DNA of 64,000 bases. It comes from Megascapheus bottae. Its lineage: Eukaryota > Chordata > Mammalia > Rodentia > Geomyidae. The notes below the pieces were generated by a model. The model saw nothing but the letters and a program-made list of their open reading frames with translations, was not told the origin of the DNA and ran no database searches. Made by a program: the position numbers and the translations under genes. The stretch covers positions 435,001-499,000 of the forward strand of contig JANJXV010000267.1 of assembly GCA_024803745.1 (NCBI GenBank). Reading direction: 5' to 3'. This document shows positions 21,424 to 33,710 of the stretch, one piece after another; within the stretch, counting starts at the first letter, position 1; every line of letters starts with the position of its first letter.

Positions 21424-21880
21424 AGATTCTCAAAAGATTGAAGATTCTGCCAGTGTAAGTTAGATTCCGGCATTGATATTAAATAATGCAATGAGTAGGG
21501 ATTTATATTTGAAATATCACTGTTGACAAAATCTAACACACATTTGCTTAGTATTTGCTTTTGATTTCCCAAGAAGTTCAGTACAAGCTAACATGTGTGG
21601 CATATATCGACTGGGAGAAATAATTCAGAATATGTGACTCATTTGAACAGGAGTCAGTGAAAAGATACAAAAGCAGGATACCCATATTGTGATAATTTGT
21701 ATCTTTTGCATATTTTGTGTTTGTTATTAATTCCATTTGTGGTGTACATTTCTAGGTAAAAACTTTTAAAATGTTTCCATACAATTTGTTATTTCAACAG
21801 CAAAAAAAGACATTTATATGCCTGATAAAATTCATAGAATCCAAATTTTTCCATATTATTTTTTGTTTTTTCTTTTTTTT
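21421..21880. other. Non-coding flank after the L1-c break
   Basis: AT-rich sequence with no recognised repeat. It begins with a local near-duplication: 'gaagattctcaaaagattgaagattctgcc' has GAAGATTCT twice within 25 bp, right at the L1 break. Shared with 62653-63105. Confidence 0.45.
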
Positions 21881-21884
21881 GGTG

Positions 21885-22300
21885 GGTCATAGATCTTGAA
21901 CTCAGCTTGGGCACTATCCCTGAGCTCTTCAGCTCCAGGCTACCACCTTACCCTGGAGCCAAGCCCCACTTCCGATTTTCTAAAGGTAAATTGGAGATAA
22001 GTGTCTCAGGTCTTTTTGTGCCAGGATGGCTTTAAACCTTGATCCTCAGATCTCAGCCTCCTGAGTATCTAGGATTATAGAAGTGAGCCACCACCCCATC
22101 ATGCTCAGCTTTCTGGTTTTTTTTAAACAAGCCCTTTGGCTGGAACTCGGTCTGAGCACTGTCCTTCAGCTTTCCTCAAGCCTAGTGATCTTCTACTTGA
22201 GCCACAGCACTACTTCTGGTTTTTTCTGTGTATGTGGTACTGCGGAATTGAAACTTCGTCTTCATACAAGCACTCTACAACTATGCCAAACTCCCAGCCC
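21885..22300 (-). repeat. B1-ID SINE and ID-like SINE, minus strand
   Basis: 21885-22105 reads in reverse as a full B1-ID composite (gagctgaagagctcagggat and B1-like head 'ggctgagatctgaggatcaa'). 22115-22300 is a reversed ID-like dimer (gagccacagcactacttctg, 'gaattgaaacttcgtcttca'). Copy 2 matches at 63108-63515, where the second is shortened. Confidence 0.8.
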
Positions 22301-22619
22301 CTCCACATTAGTTTTTATGATAGATCTTTCCATGCATCTAGGATGGCTAGAAATCCTTCTTGAGTTTCACAAGATCAGGGAGTATAGGTGTGTCCCATCC
22401 TGTGTGGCTACATAACCATTGTTTAGGGTACAGTTCTCTCTTCATTCTATCCATCTAGAGCAATTTTCATCTTCCATGTATAATCATTAAACATTCAGCT
22501 CCTGTTCCTCTCTACTCCATTCTCTGGAACCATCGTGCTTTTTGGCTCTAAGGGTTTGTTGATCCTTGGAAGCTCTGGAAGGGAAAACATACCCTAGCTC
22601 TTCCTTTATGACTGCTGTA

Positions 22620-23060
22620 TTTTTAGTTTACTGTAATCAAGATTCATCTGTAAAATATAGTAAAATGTTCTTCCTTTTCAATGCATTGTTTTGCATATTT
22701 CTATCTTTTGATTATTATTAATAGTTGTGAATGGATTCTCCACATATTTGTTCTAGTCTCTGCTTTCTCTTCCATTAGGTACAAATCTAGAAATAGAAGT
22801 GTTGGACCATATTTCTATGTACTTCTATATTTAGCACTTTTTTAGCACTCTCCATGCAATTTTTGATTGCTTTATATTCCTTACAGGACTATTCCAAAGT
22901 TCTACTTCTTCTCACTACCTTCCCAGTAATAGACTTTGAAAGTTGTTTTATTGTATGCGTGTGTGTGTGTGTGTGTGTTTGTCTGTGTGTATGTGGATCT
23001 TTTTGTTTAAAACTATATTTATATTAACATATTTAAAGTAATGATTTCATTGTAATTTTA
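22620..23060 (-). mobile_element. Possible old L1M-type fragment with (GT)n
   Basis: Sense-strand text such as 'aatagttgtgaatggattct' and 'aaatctagaaatagaagtgt' resembles the reverse complement of the 3' part of old mammalian L1 ORF2. A GT microsatellite lies at about 22955-22990. Copy 2 is cut by the window end at the equivalent of 22790. Confidence 0.4.
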
Positions 23061-23384
23061 ATTTTTCTCATGACTGTTAATATTGAACTTCTTTCTATAT
23101 TTTGAACTACTATTTCTATATATTCTTTTTAGAAAATCATCTCCAATCTCCAATTTTTTTCCCTTTTTTTTGTGGGGTAGTGGGGAAAGTCATGGGGCTT
23201 GGATCTTGGGCCGTGAGCTCTGTAGTTTAAGGCTATTGTCCTACCCTGAGTATTGCCCCTCAGTTCTTCTGCTCACAGCTCCCTACCCCTCTTCCCATTA
23301 TATACAGAACAAAGGTCATCCTCAGTCTTTTTGAAAAAGTAAAACATACAGTAAATTTGTAGTATAAAACAGCAAGAAATAAAT
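23061..23384. other. Non-coding; reversed SINE fragment likely
   Basis: 23160-23290 contains weak reversed SINE text (gtcatggggcttggatcttg, 'ctgagtattgcccctcagtt'). The remainder is AT-rich. No gene seen. Confidence 0.4.
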
Positions 23385-24085
23385 TTCTTGCCAGGTGCAG
23401 TGACTTCTACCTGTAATCCTAGCTACTCAGATATCAGGCTGATATCTAAAGATTTGGTTCAGCCAGCCTGCGCATTAGAAAGTCTATGAGACTCTCATCG
23501 ACAGTTAACCACTAGAATATGGGAAATGGCACTGTGGCTTCATCGGTAGGGTGATAGCCTTGAGTTGAAGAGGTCAGGAACAGTGCCCAGGCCCAGAGTT
23601 CAAGCCTTACAAATCCCCCAGCCAAAAAAAAGGAAAAAAAAGTTTCTTCCCCAAGTGATTATTATGCCAGACATAGAACATTAACATTCTGGGTGTACTT
23701 CACAGTATTATTACTTGATACCCTAAGATTTTGCAATATTCTCACAGTACCAGCATATGTCATCATATAATGTAGTTCCTTTTCAATGGAATAATTCCAT
23801 TTATAACCTAAATCTACTCCCTCGACTTATTTTTGTCGATACCACAATTGCTCTCCCATGATATGCCACAAGCCATTAAACATTTTATGGTGGGTAATTG
23901 GAAAGGAGTCTCATGGAATTTTGTGCCAGGCTGGCTTTGAACCATGGTCCTCAGATCTCAGTCTCCTGAGTAGCTAGGATGACAGGCGTGAGCCACCAAC
24001 ACCTGGCTTGCCTTTTTATTTTTTTGTGGGTCTTGGGACTTGAACTCTGGGCCTAGGCACCATCCCTAAGCTTTTCAGGTCAATA
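23385..24085. repeat. B1-ID SINE (+) and B1-ID fragments (-)
   Basis: 23385-23625 is a plus-strand B1-ID composite (gccaggtgcagtgacttcta head, 'caagccttacaaatccccca' tail). 23915-24008 is a reversed B1-like head (ggctttgaaccatggtcctc, 'gacaggcgtgagccaccaac'), followed to 24085 by a reversed ID-like tail piece. About 280 bp of plain sequence lies between. Confidence 0.75.
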
Positions 24086-24179
24086 TTTCATGTAAGTCTA
24101 AACATTTAAGTAAAGGAATACAATTCCAACAAAAAAAGAATAAAATTCCAGACATTGTGTGTTTATAACTCAGTGCTAA

Positions 24180-25095
<916 letters not shown>

Positions 25096-25185
25096 GTCCC
25101 TGTGTTCCCAAACCTGTATTAATTGACAAGCTAGAGCACTGTGCAGAACTCTGGATAGGAAATTCCTCTGACAAGAATATCACAG
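25096..25185 (+). pseudogene. Second KRAB exon (B/C-type box)
   Basis: 90 bp between AG (25094-25095) and a good donor, gtgagt (25186). With one base carried from the A-box exon it reads GPCVPKPVLIDKLEHCAELW then IGNSSDKNIT. This matches the usual second KRAB exon pattern (KP-LI-KLE---E-W). No stop is present and phase is kept into the zinc-finger exon. Confidence 0.8.
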
Positions 25186-25828
25186 GTGAGTGAATGCATC
25201 TTCATATTGAAGTTGGTGCCTGAGCCCCATTGGTAAGTTCATGTTGTGATGTACTGAGCAATAATATTCTTAGTTACCCTAAATCCTGTGTGGAACCTAT
25301 GGAATTCTTTGTGAATGAATCAAGAATCATTTTCTTTTCCCAAGCCTATGCTTGGTCTCAGGGCCTGAGCATGGTCCTTGGGTTTTCTCAAGGCTAGCTC
25401 TCTACTTCTTGAGTCATAGCACCACTTCTGGCTTTTTCTTTGTATGTAGTACCAAGGAACTGAACCAGGTCTTTGTGCATGCTAGCCCAAACCCCCGGCA
25501 CCAAGAATCATAGGGTGATATGATGAATTCTATTTGGCAGTAGAGTTAAAGTTAGATTTCTCTGTAGAAATCACTGTGAAACAAAATAAAATGAGAAAGC
25601 CATGAGCCCGTGGCTCATGCCTGTAATCCTAGCTACTTAGGAGGCTGAGATCTGAGGATCAAGGTTCAAAGACTGACCTATCACAAAAACACCTTAGACT
25701 CTTCTCTCCAATGAACCAATAGAAAATGAGAAGTGGGGTTGAGGCTAAAGACATAGGGCAGTAGCCTTGAGCTGAAGAGCTCCGGAAGAACAGCCAGGTC
25801 TAGAATTCAAGTCCCATGACCACAAAAC

Positions 25829-25882
<54 letters not shown>

Positions 25883-27111
25883 TTTCATTTGTTTAAAACT
25901 AAGACTATAAATGATTGAGCAAACAAGGAATAAGTCAGGGCATTATTCTCTGATAAGGATAATATCTTTATGCTGGTAGGAAGAGACTGGTATTCAGAAC
26001 CAGACCTTTCCACCAGAAATTGAGCCTAGTGGTAGAGTGCTTGCCTAGCATGCACAAAGACACAGGTTTGATTCCTTATTACCACATGCATAGAAAAAGC
26101 CAGAAGTAATGATTTCATTGGTAGGGTACTAGTCTTGAGAAAACCCAAGGACAGTGGTTAGGTCTTAAGTTCAAACCCAGGAATGGAAGGAAAAAAAACA
26201 ACAAAGTTTCAATCAACATAAGAAAATTAACTAGACAATGAGCTGGGGATTTTCTGGTCTTCCATGGTTCTGAGGGACAGGAGTGTTAGAAAAGGAATTT
26301 TTATAAGACTTCAAATGGAAAGAAACAAATTTCAAAATTCCCACAAATACCTAAATTGAGACTTTAGTGAGAAGTTGTAACTGAAGGGATATAGGTGTAA
26401 GTTCTTACTCTCAAGAATCGTTCTTGCTTGGATCAAAGGCAAACAGACATATACACCAAACTTGTGGCCGCTGAATCTAGAAAAAATTCGTGTTCCTCAC
26501 TTAATGGTTAATAAGCAAACAGCATTGAAACTGGGTAAGGTAATCCTATCTGCTTCTCAGGACCTGAGACTCTTATCTGTAGTTAACTCTAGAAAAGAGT
26601 ATGTGGGGCTGTAGCTCAAGGATAGGGGTTATAGTCTTCTACTGAAGTGTTCAGGGACAGGACCGAACTACAAAAAAAAGAAAAGAAAAGAGAAGAAAGT
26701 TTTAAAAAGATGCAAAACAGCACAGTATTTAGATTATTTCTCAAAAATAAAAGAAAGGCAGCTATTCCTCAATGTATAAACAAAACAGTAGTTGAAAAAA
26801 AAACAGCTGCAGGTATATTATAGGTAGTACTCAGCTTAAAACTGTAGCTATACATAGATGGGTAATTTCAATAAATATTTCCTGTGATATAAAAAGAGAA
26901 CTAAAACACAGAAAAACATTATTGGTCATTGTAAAATATCATTTTCTTAATATGTTATGGAGAAAAGCATATATTTCTCACAAATCAATTTCCACTTTTA
27001 TATTTTAAAATATCTAACACTTAGGATGGGAAAGTAAAGTCACTACCTTTACAGTAAGGAATATTTGTATCTCATGTATGTTTGTGTCTTTTTTTCTATG
27101 ACTCATTTTAG
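25186..27111. other. Intron of the KRAB zinc-finger gene, SINE-rich
   Basis: Holds SINEs at 25340-25505 (minus, ID-like), 25595-25830 (plus, B1-ID, followed by a GAAA microsatellite to 25880), 26015-26190 (plus, ID-like) and 26530-26700 (plus, degraded B1-ID). 26200-26530 and 26700-27110 show nothing nameable. Confidence 0.6.
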
Positions 27112-28560
27112 ATGTCCAGGTAATGGAAAATGTGTTCAAGACCTGCCAGGAAAGTCCACATGAATGTCTTTGTGAAGTAGCAGTTGCAAGTAGTATCGAA
27201 GTGGAGGAAAACGTGAGATTAGCAACAACTTTAAATTTGAGCTCTACACATAATCCAGAGCTGATTAGTAATAACGGTAACAACTTAGGGGTGAGGACTG
27301 AGAAGTTCATTAAGTGTCAGAACATGCTTCTGTCTCCTAAGCCTGATGAGATGCATGCTGCATAGAGATCTCGTATGTCTCCTGTTCTTAAAAAATCCAT
27401 CGGCTATTCAGAGCATTTTATTCATGATTGTGACAGTCCAAAAGATCTGCAGTATCATAATTCTGTTCTCCCTGCCCAAGAAATTCGTCAGGGAGGGAGG
27501 AAAACTGCTAAATGTACTGTGTGATGAAAAATATTGTACTTAACACCGACCATCACTACACATCTGAAAATGTATATATTAGAGACTCCTCATATATGTA
27601 GTGAATGTGAGAAATCTTTCAGTAATGAAATACGCCTTACAATACCTCAGAGCAAATATCCTGAGATATGTGATGCGTACATCAAGTGTGAAAATTAATT
27701 TCTGAGAAGTCAGACCTGACGCTCCAACCTCGATCTCCAAGAGAAGACAAACCTTATGAATATGAGGAACGTAATAAAATTTCTGCCCAGAATTCAGCTC
27801 TCAGCACACATCAGAGATCTCACGCAGAAGAGAAATCTTATGAATGGGATAAATGTGGGATGACTTTTAGACTGAAATCATACCTCACTTTGCACCAGAG
27901 AAGACACACAGAAGAGAAACCTTATGAATGTAACAAATGTGAAAAGTCTTTCACCCAGAAGATACACCTTCGAGTTCATCAAATAACACACACAGGAGAG
28001 AGAAATCTTATAAGTGTAATGAATGTGGAAAGTCTTTCCAAGGGAAGGGAAAACTTCGTGTTCATCAGAGAATACACACAGGACTGAAACCTCATGAATG
28101 TAACCAATGTGTAAAGTCTTTCAGACAGAAATCTTCCCTCAAATTGCATCAAAGAACACACACAGGAGAGAAACCTTATGTGTGCAACAAATGTGGAAAG
28201 ACCTTCAAGTGGAAGTCATATCTTGATGGGCATAATAGAACACACACAGGAGAGAAAACTAATGCATGTAGTGAATGCGGAAAGTCTTTCAAATGGAAGG
28301 TAAAACTCCATGTTCATCAGAGAATATACTCAGGAGAAACACCTTATGAGTGTAACATATGTGGAAAGTCCTTCACACAGAAGCCAAACCTCAACATGCA
28401 TAAGACAATTCAAACAGGAGAAAAACCTTATGAATGTAACCGATGTGGAATGTCTTTCAAATGGAAGTCTTCCCTCAAATTGCATCAGAGAACACACACA
28501 GGAGAGAAACTATACGAGTGCATCAAATGTGGTAAGACCTTCAGATGGAAGTCACATTAA
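27112..28560 (+). pseudogene. Zinc-finger exon of the KRAB gene, broken
   Basis: Acceptor AG at 27110-27111, then an in-phase spacer (DVQVMENVFKTCQESPHECL...) that stops at TAG 27363-27365. The C2H2 array follows in other frames. One frame (about 27746-28000) has two damaged fingers and one good finger (YECNKCEKSFTQKIHLRVHQ, ITH). A two-base gain in a GAGAGA run at 27997-28002 shifts to the frame 28003-28560. That frame has fingers with linkers HTGEKPY, about four intact, two with the last His replaced (RIY, TIQ), and a last one cut by TAA at 28558. Fingers share F(K/R)WKS or F(T/R)QKS contact regions, suggesting recent internal duplication. Not functional as it stands. Confidence 0.85.
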
Positions 28561-29330
28561 AGGAGGCATAACAGAATTCAAACATCTTAGAAACCCTAGG
28601 AATATAAACAAAGTTGAAAGTCTTTCGTGCAGTATTCACCCTTCAGGAAGCGTAAGAGAGTTCACACATATGAGAAACCTTAGCAACGTAATAAATAGGA
28701 AAGACTTTTTAGTCTGTGGAAGAAAACTCAGCTCGTGTCACAGAACCAACACAAGATAAAACCCTTAATGAATGTAGCAAATGTTCAGTCTTTTCCCCAG
28801 AAGGCACAAGTCAAGATTTATCACTAAACACCCACAGGATAGAATCCTATGAATAAAATGAAAGGGAAATTTTTTTGAAGAACTCATAGTTGAGTTTGCA
28901 TGATACCACACAGACACAGGATAAAAATCGTATGAATAAAAAAATATGAAAAATCCATCATGAACGCATGACTAAGTATAAAATGCACATAGGAGAGAAA
29001 AACCTTATGAATATTACAAATGTGGAAAGTGTTTGACCTGGAAGGCATACTTCTGTGTTCATCACAAACCTGATTCCCATAGAAGAAAAGAAAACTAATG
29101 AATAGAACAAATGTGCAATGACTTTTAATCAGAAGTCAGTCTTCAGTACATTTCACAACATAAACAATAGAGAAATTCTGAGTAATGAAAAACATTTAGC
29201 TATATATAGAATCTCTGTATATGGGAGCATTAGGGTAAGTCTTCTAAACAAAGTCAACCTTCAGCAAGCATTAAGAGCACTCACAGAAGAAATAATAGCA
29301 TGTAGGAAAACCTTTGTCAGAAACCTCTAA
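28561..29330 (+). pseudogene. Degenerate tail of the zinc-finger array
   Basis: Scattered finger-like words in shifting frames (for example KSFVQYS, HTYEKP, and KPYEYYKCGKCLTWKAYFCV near 29002) show that the array once continued for several more fingers. Many stops. No intact finger remains. Confidence 0.6.
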
Positions 29331-29334
29331 AAGC

Positions 29335-29504
29335 TGACTGTGTGGCTTAGTGGTAGAGTGCTAACCTATCAAGGATGAAGGCCTGGGTTAGATTCCTCAA
29401 TACTACGTGAAAAGAGCAAGCCAGAAGCAGCACTGTTGTTCAAATGGTAGAGTGCTAACCTTGAGCAAAAGTAGCTCAGGTCCTGAGTTCAAGCCTAAGG
29501 ATTG

Positions 29505-29568
<64 letters not shown>

Positions 29569-29660
29569 AAGAGAGAGACAGAAAGAGAGAGAGAAAGAGA
29601 GAAAAGAGAGAGAAAGAGGAACTTCTAAATTTTACAGAGATAGAGAAGGAGAGAGAGAGA
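29335..29660 (+). repeat. ID-like SINE followed by (GA)n
   Basis: 29335-29505 is an ID-like dimer (gtggcttagtggtagagtgc, 'cctgagttcaagcctaagga'). The tail passes into a GA/GAAA-rich tract to about 29660. The Arg/Glu-repeat reading frames here are artefacts of the tract. Confidence 0.85.
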
Positions 29661-29689
29661 AGGAGACAGAAACTAATTTCTAAACTTTA

Positions 29690-30577
29690 CAGTCTTTCTA
29701 TTTCCTTACAAATTCGTCTATGTCATTCTTTCTGACAGAAGCACAGAATTCCATTGTGTAAAAATACCATATTTGATCTACTCATCAACTGACGGGCATC
29801 TGGGTTGGTTCCATACCTTTGTTATAGTAAATAGTGCTGTGATAAATGTTATTGTTCTAATGAATTTAGTGTGTCCTATCTGGACGATTGTCAAGTAGTG
29901 AAATTGCTGGATCACAGGGGAGCTCTATGTTTAGTCTTTTTGGGATACTGCCATAGTGCTTTCCATAGTGGTTGAACGAGTTTGCAATCCCACCAGCAGT
30001 GTAGTAGTGATCCCTCCTGGCCACATCCCCTCCAGCATACGTTATTAGATTTCTGGATCTTGTCCATTCTAACTGGAGTGAGGAGGAAAAGGGAAAGAGG
30101 AACTGAAACTTTCTCTCCTTACAGATGACATGATTCTGTATTTAAAGAACCCTATAGACTCTACTCCGAAGCTGCTTGAGCTGATATAAAACTTTGGTAA
30201 GGTAGCAGGGTATAAAATTAACCCTCAATGTCAACTGCCTTCCTATATGCCAACAAATGAGAGGAATGAGGCAAGAATCAGGATAGCAACTCATTTTGCT
30301 ATCGAAGAAAATAAAATACCTAGGAATTAACTTAGAATGTAAAGCACCTATTTGATGGAACTATAAACCCTGGAGAAGGAAATTAACGCAGAACTGAGGA
30401 AATGCAAAAACCTATGCTCCTGGTTTGGAAGAAGTAATATTGTAAAAATGGCAATCTTGATAAGGACTATCTACAAATTCAGTGCAATATTCATCAATAT
30501 CCCAATGTCATTCTTTAAAGAAACAGAAGAGGAAATCCAAAATTTCACTTGGAATAATAAAAGACCCCTTATAGTCT
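29690..30577. mobile_element. 5'-inverted L1 fragment (twin-priming type)
   Basis: 29690-30085 is the reverse complement of the end of ORF2 (ggttgaacgagtttgcaatc, 'ggccacatcccctccagca'). At about 30085 it switches to plus-strand ORF2 from an earlier position (ttacagatgacatgattctg onward, the FADD region) and runs to 30577. An inverted upstream piece joined to a sense downstream piece is the classic twin-priming product, for an insertion on the minus strand. The 3' end is missing; GA repeats lie there. Confidence 0.75.
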
Positions 30578-30599
30578 GTCTTCTGGCATGATACATAAT

Positions 30600-30960
30600 G
30601 TTTAATCTCACCTTCTCCACCAAAATCTCACCTTTCTCATTGAGACATAGGTGGCCCTGTTTACTAGCAGCAAAGGCTCAAACGCGTAGTTTCAGGTGTC
30701 ACCACTGCCTCTGTTACTGGGTAGATCCAACTCTGTCATCGATTCTGAGGTCTGCTCTGGGAGTCTTGGTCACAAGTTGTTCTGTGGCATCTGCTGCCAG
30801 CCTGTGCCTATTTGCTTCCTTCTCCTCCAGCAGCCTACAACAGGGAATGAAGTTCACTCGTGGATGCTCTCCTTCATATGCAGGGCAGGATGAGCCCAAC
30901 CCTCCCTCATCTTCCTCTTCCAATTTTTGGGAATAAATATGCTGGCAGAAGTCCTCAGGT
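30600..30960 (-). other. Unidentified minus-strand open frame
   Basis: A minus-strand frame of 88 codons (30714-30980) is acidic (KLEEEDEGGLGSSCPAYEGE). A neighbouring frame, shifted and stop-broken, reads ASKQGHLCLNEKGEILVEKV. The composition looks like old coding sequence, but I do not recognise it. There is no splice or start evidence. Confidence 0.2.
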
Positions 30961-31180
30961 GTGGCGCATGGCTGATCCACACTTTTAATCCAGGCTGGTC
31001 AGGAGGCTGAGATCTGAGTATGGAAGTTCCAAGTCACCTAGAACAGGAAAGTCTGATAGATTCTTACTACCAAAAATAAAAACAGCTGGGAATGGAATTT
31101 GGGCTCAAGTGGTAAAGGGCTGGTCTTGGGTACAAATGCTTAGTGCCCAGGCCCTGAGTTCAGGCTCCAGCACTGCCAAC
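30961..31180 (+). repeat. B1-ID composite SINE
   Basis: B1-like head ('tttaatccaggctggtcagg', 'aggctgagatctgagtatgg') and ID-like tail ('gcccaggccctgagttcagg'), with moderate decay. Confidence 0.7.
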
Positions 31181-31189
31181 AACCTCACT

Positions 31190-32050
31190 TTAGTGAGATT
31201 TTAGCTTTATCCATGTAGGCACATCTCACTGGAATCTTTGCTGGTAGAGATAGTCTTCATAATTTTGTCTCAAGGTAAAGGTCCTCCTGGGGTAGTAGAC
31301 AAAAGGTGTCATGGAGAGAGGAGCCCCACTTGCTCCAGGTTTGAAGATGGCATAGGTCAAGCCAGCATGGAGTTGGCACATCAGTCTTTTTCCTAGCACC
31401 ACCTACCAGTGAATGTCAAATGACATTGATTGTTGTGGGATTGTGTGATTGAAGTGCCCCATTAAGGGCAGTGTTAGCACATCCAAACTTGGATACCAGG
31501 AATGCTGAAATCTCAAAGCTAAGATTTCTCTTGGCTACAGAAATGCTGGTGTGTCTGTTATTCACTAAAAGTTCAGGTGCAAAGATTCTGAAGCTTGATG
31601 CCATGTGTTTATTCCATTTAGTAAAATTATTTTAATGCACTGTATAAGTTAAAACATTTGATAAGAGTCAGGGGTAGTGAAAACATTGTCCTTGAATTCA
31701 GGTGTCTGGCAGGGTAATGGGGGGGGGGTGTTGGTGGCTGGGACTATGAAACTGGAGCTGCTATCAAACCATGGATCATGTTCCTCTTTGTCTGGGAGAA
31801 ATGACTCCAAAGATGAAATTTGAATGGTGAGGAAAAGATGATGATGTACTCAGGAAATTTCTCCTAAACAAATGCTCATGTGGAAGTGGGATGGGGGCTG
31901 GGCATGTCTGAGGCAGAGCTTAAGGGGGCTTCTCATGGCGTTGAGAACGTTCCTTGCGACTTCAGGCATGCAGCAGGGTGCTTTAGATGACCATTGTGAG
32001 ATGGATGGAATAAGACTGGAGACAAGATGAATGCTGGGATCTTGCAATGC
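31190..32050. other. Non-coding; one unidentified minus-strand frame
   Basis: A 62-codon minus-strand frame (31416-31604) continues, with a stop, into text such as KKTDVPTPCWLDLCHLQTW. It could be a retrocopy remnant, but I cannot name it. A G10 run lies near 31721. No other signal. Confidence 0.25.
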
Positions 32051-32340
32051 TCTTGCATGAGTGGCTGGTGGCTCACCTGAAAGAACTAGTTATGTCTAAA
32101 AATGAAATGAGGAATTTGTTTTGATTAGATAATACCTGTAATCCGAGGCATATTCAGGATCCTGATCTTAGTATTGTGGTTTAAAACCAACCCAGCAAAG
32201 GGAAAAATGCATGAGACACATACTCCCAGTTTAGAGCAAGAACAAAGATTGAAGTAGAGCTGTGGCTCAACAGCTAGAGTGCTACCTTGAGCAAAGAACA
32301 GCTAAGAAAAAGGTCCAGGTTTTGAGTTCAAGGCCAGGAA
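32050..32340 (+). repeat. Degraded B1-ID SINE
   Basis: 'tgagtggctggtggctcacc' head, interrupted by about 45 bp, then 'aatacctgtaatccgaggca' and an ID-like tail with 'gtgctaccttgagcaaagaa'. Confidence 0.65.
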
Positions 32341-33584
32341 TGAAAGAAGGAAGGTAACAAAGAGAAGTATGTGAGGAAGGGAAATATATAAAAGAAAAAG
32401 AGAAGGAAGTAGAAATTTAAAACTAGAGAATATTTAAAAGTCATCAGTCCTTCTAAGAAAAGTGTTGGAGTATGGGTTCTATATGTGGTGAACTGGAAGC
32501 CCAGCAGTGACTTGTTAACCAAAGAGTCACCATGATGAGCAAAGGATAGAAATCTGCATGAGCCTCTTAGCGGATGGAGTCACAGAAGAGAACCTCAGCT
32601 CCCATCCCATAGTTAGAAGTATATAGAGATGGGGAAGTTGGCATCACCTAGATGTCATTGTGTCCATGGAGACTGGAAGCCATGGCTCTGTGAAAGCACA
32701 ATGTTCTGGTTACTGAGCTGAGAGGCTGAGGAGAGCCAGGTCCTGGCAATGAAGAAATCAGAGTGGCAGCAGAGCAACTCTGCTGCAGTGTGTGCCTGCT
32801 TGGCTGTTCTTATTCTGTGGTGGATCAGGCCGGAGCGGGTGATAGTAACTGTTTTGTGGTCACAAGCCCTTCACCAAGAGCTTCCTCTGGGATCCTCATA
32901 AGCTAGAGGGTGGCTGGTGGTGGGATGTGTGTGGGGTGGAAGTGACAGAGGGATGGACGCATGGCAAGGTGGGTGAAGAGATGAGAGGAATGATGAGAGC
33001 CCAGTTCATTGGTTTCCAAGGTTAATGGGTGGGAGGTAGAGAGGCATGATGGAGGAAGGATGGAGGCAGGGGAAGGTGCTGACAGATTGAGGCCATCTGT
33101 AGTGCCAGCCTGGCCATCATCTGAAGCCCATAGGCAGCTTCTTGATCCTTCACTTAGTCCTGCTCCTTGTGGAGGGAATATCACTTGTACCCAGGGCTAG
33201 GGGTGGCGCAATGTCAGTAGCACCTGGAGAACCATTGGCCTCTACCTGGGTGAGGAGTGGTTATGGCTCCCATGCTGGGTGGCCTGATAGCTATGGAACA
33301 GATCTCTCCTTAGCTACCACAGTCAGTGGCTGCTCTCCATCTAGGGTTAGGGCACCTGCTCAGCCATCAGGACACCCCATGCCAGGACAGAGGCCTACAA
33401 TTCAGATGGCAGCACAGGGGTGAAGATGATCTCACCGTAGCCCTAGTTACATGGCTGTCCCTGCATACAGGACAGGATGAGCTGGGGGAAGATGTTCTCT
33501 GTGTTTTTCCACAGCCTATCCCAGCCTCTTCTTGTGTCTGATTAGACCAAGAGAGTACCAGGTTCCATCTCATAGTCCTGGTTC
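32341..33584. other. Non-coding, GC-richer stretch with no recognised gene
   Basis: Less AT-rich than the flanks from about 32600 on. Several frames of 60-95 codons exist on both strands but none has recognisable motifs. CCCACC-type purine/pyrimidine asymmetry at 32900-33060 gives low-complexity frames. Confidence 0.35.
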
Positions 33585-33710
33585 TTTTTCTTTTACAGTC
33601 ATGAGTCTTGAACTCACGTCCTGGGTACTGTCCCTGAGCTCTTTTGCTCAAGGTTGATGCTCTACCATTTGAACCATAGTGCCATTTCCAGCTTTTCCTT
33701 TTCATGTGGA
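33585..33710 (-). repeat. Partial ID-like SINE
   Basis: Reversed tail and second half: 'cttgaactcacgtcctgggt', 'gctcaaggttgatgctctac', 'tttgaaccatagtgccattt'. The first half is missing. Confidence 0.7.

Larger units (their letters stand above)
1..22790 (+). repeat. Segmental duplication, copy 1
   Basis: The sequence from base 1 reappears from 35928 in the same orientation and order, with scattered substitutions and small indels, until the window ends at 64000 (matching about 22790 here). Since base 1 already matches, the left edge lies outside the window. Differences of note are a 516 bp segment kept here (619-1134) but lost in copy 2, and a 5.8 kb segment present in copy 2 but lost here (junction at 14194). 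Confidence 0.95.

Noticed and set aside
29407..29735. Arg/Glu-repeat proteins
   Set aside because: Produced by the GA/GAAA tract after a SINE.
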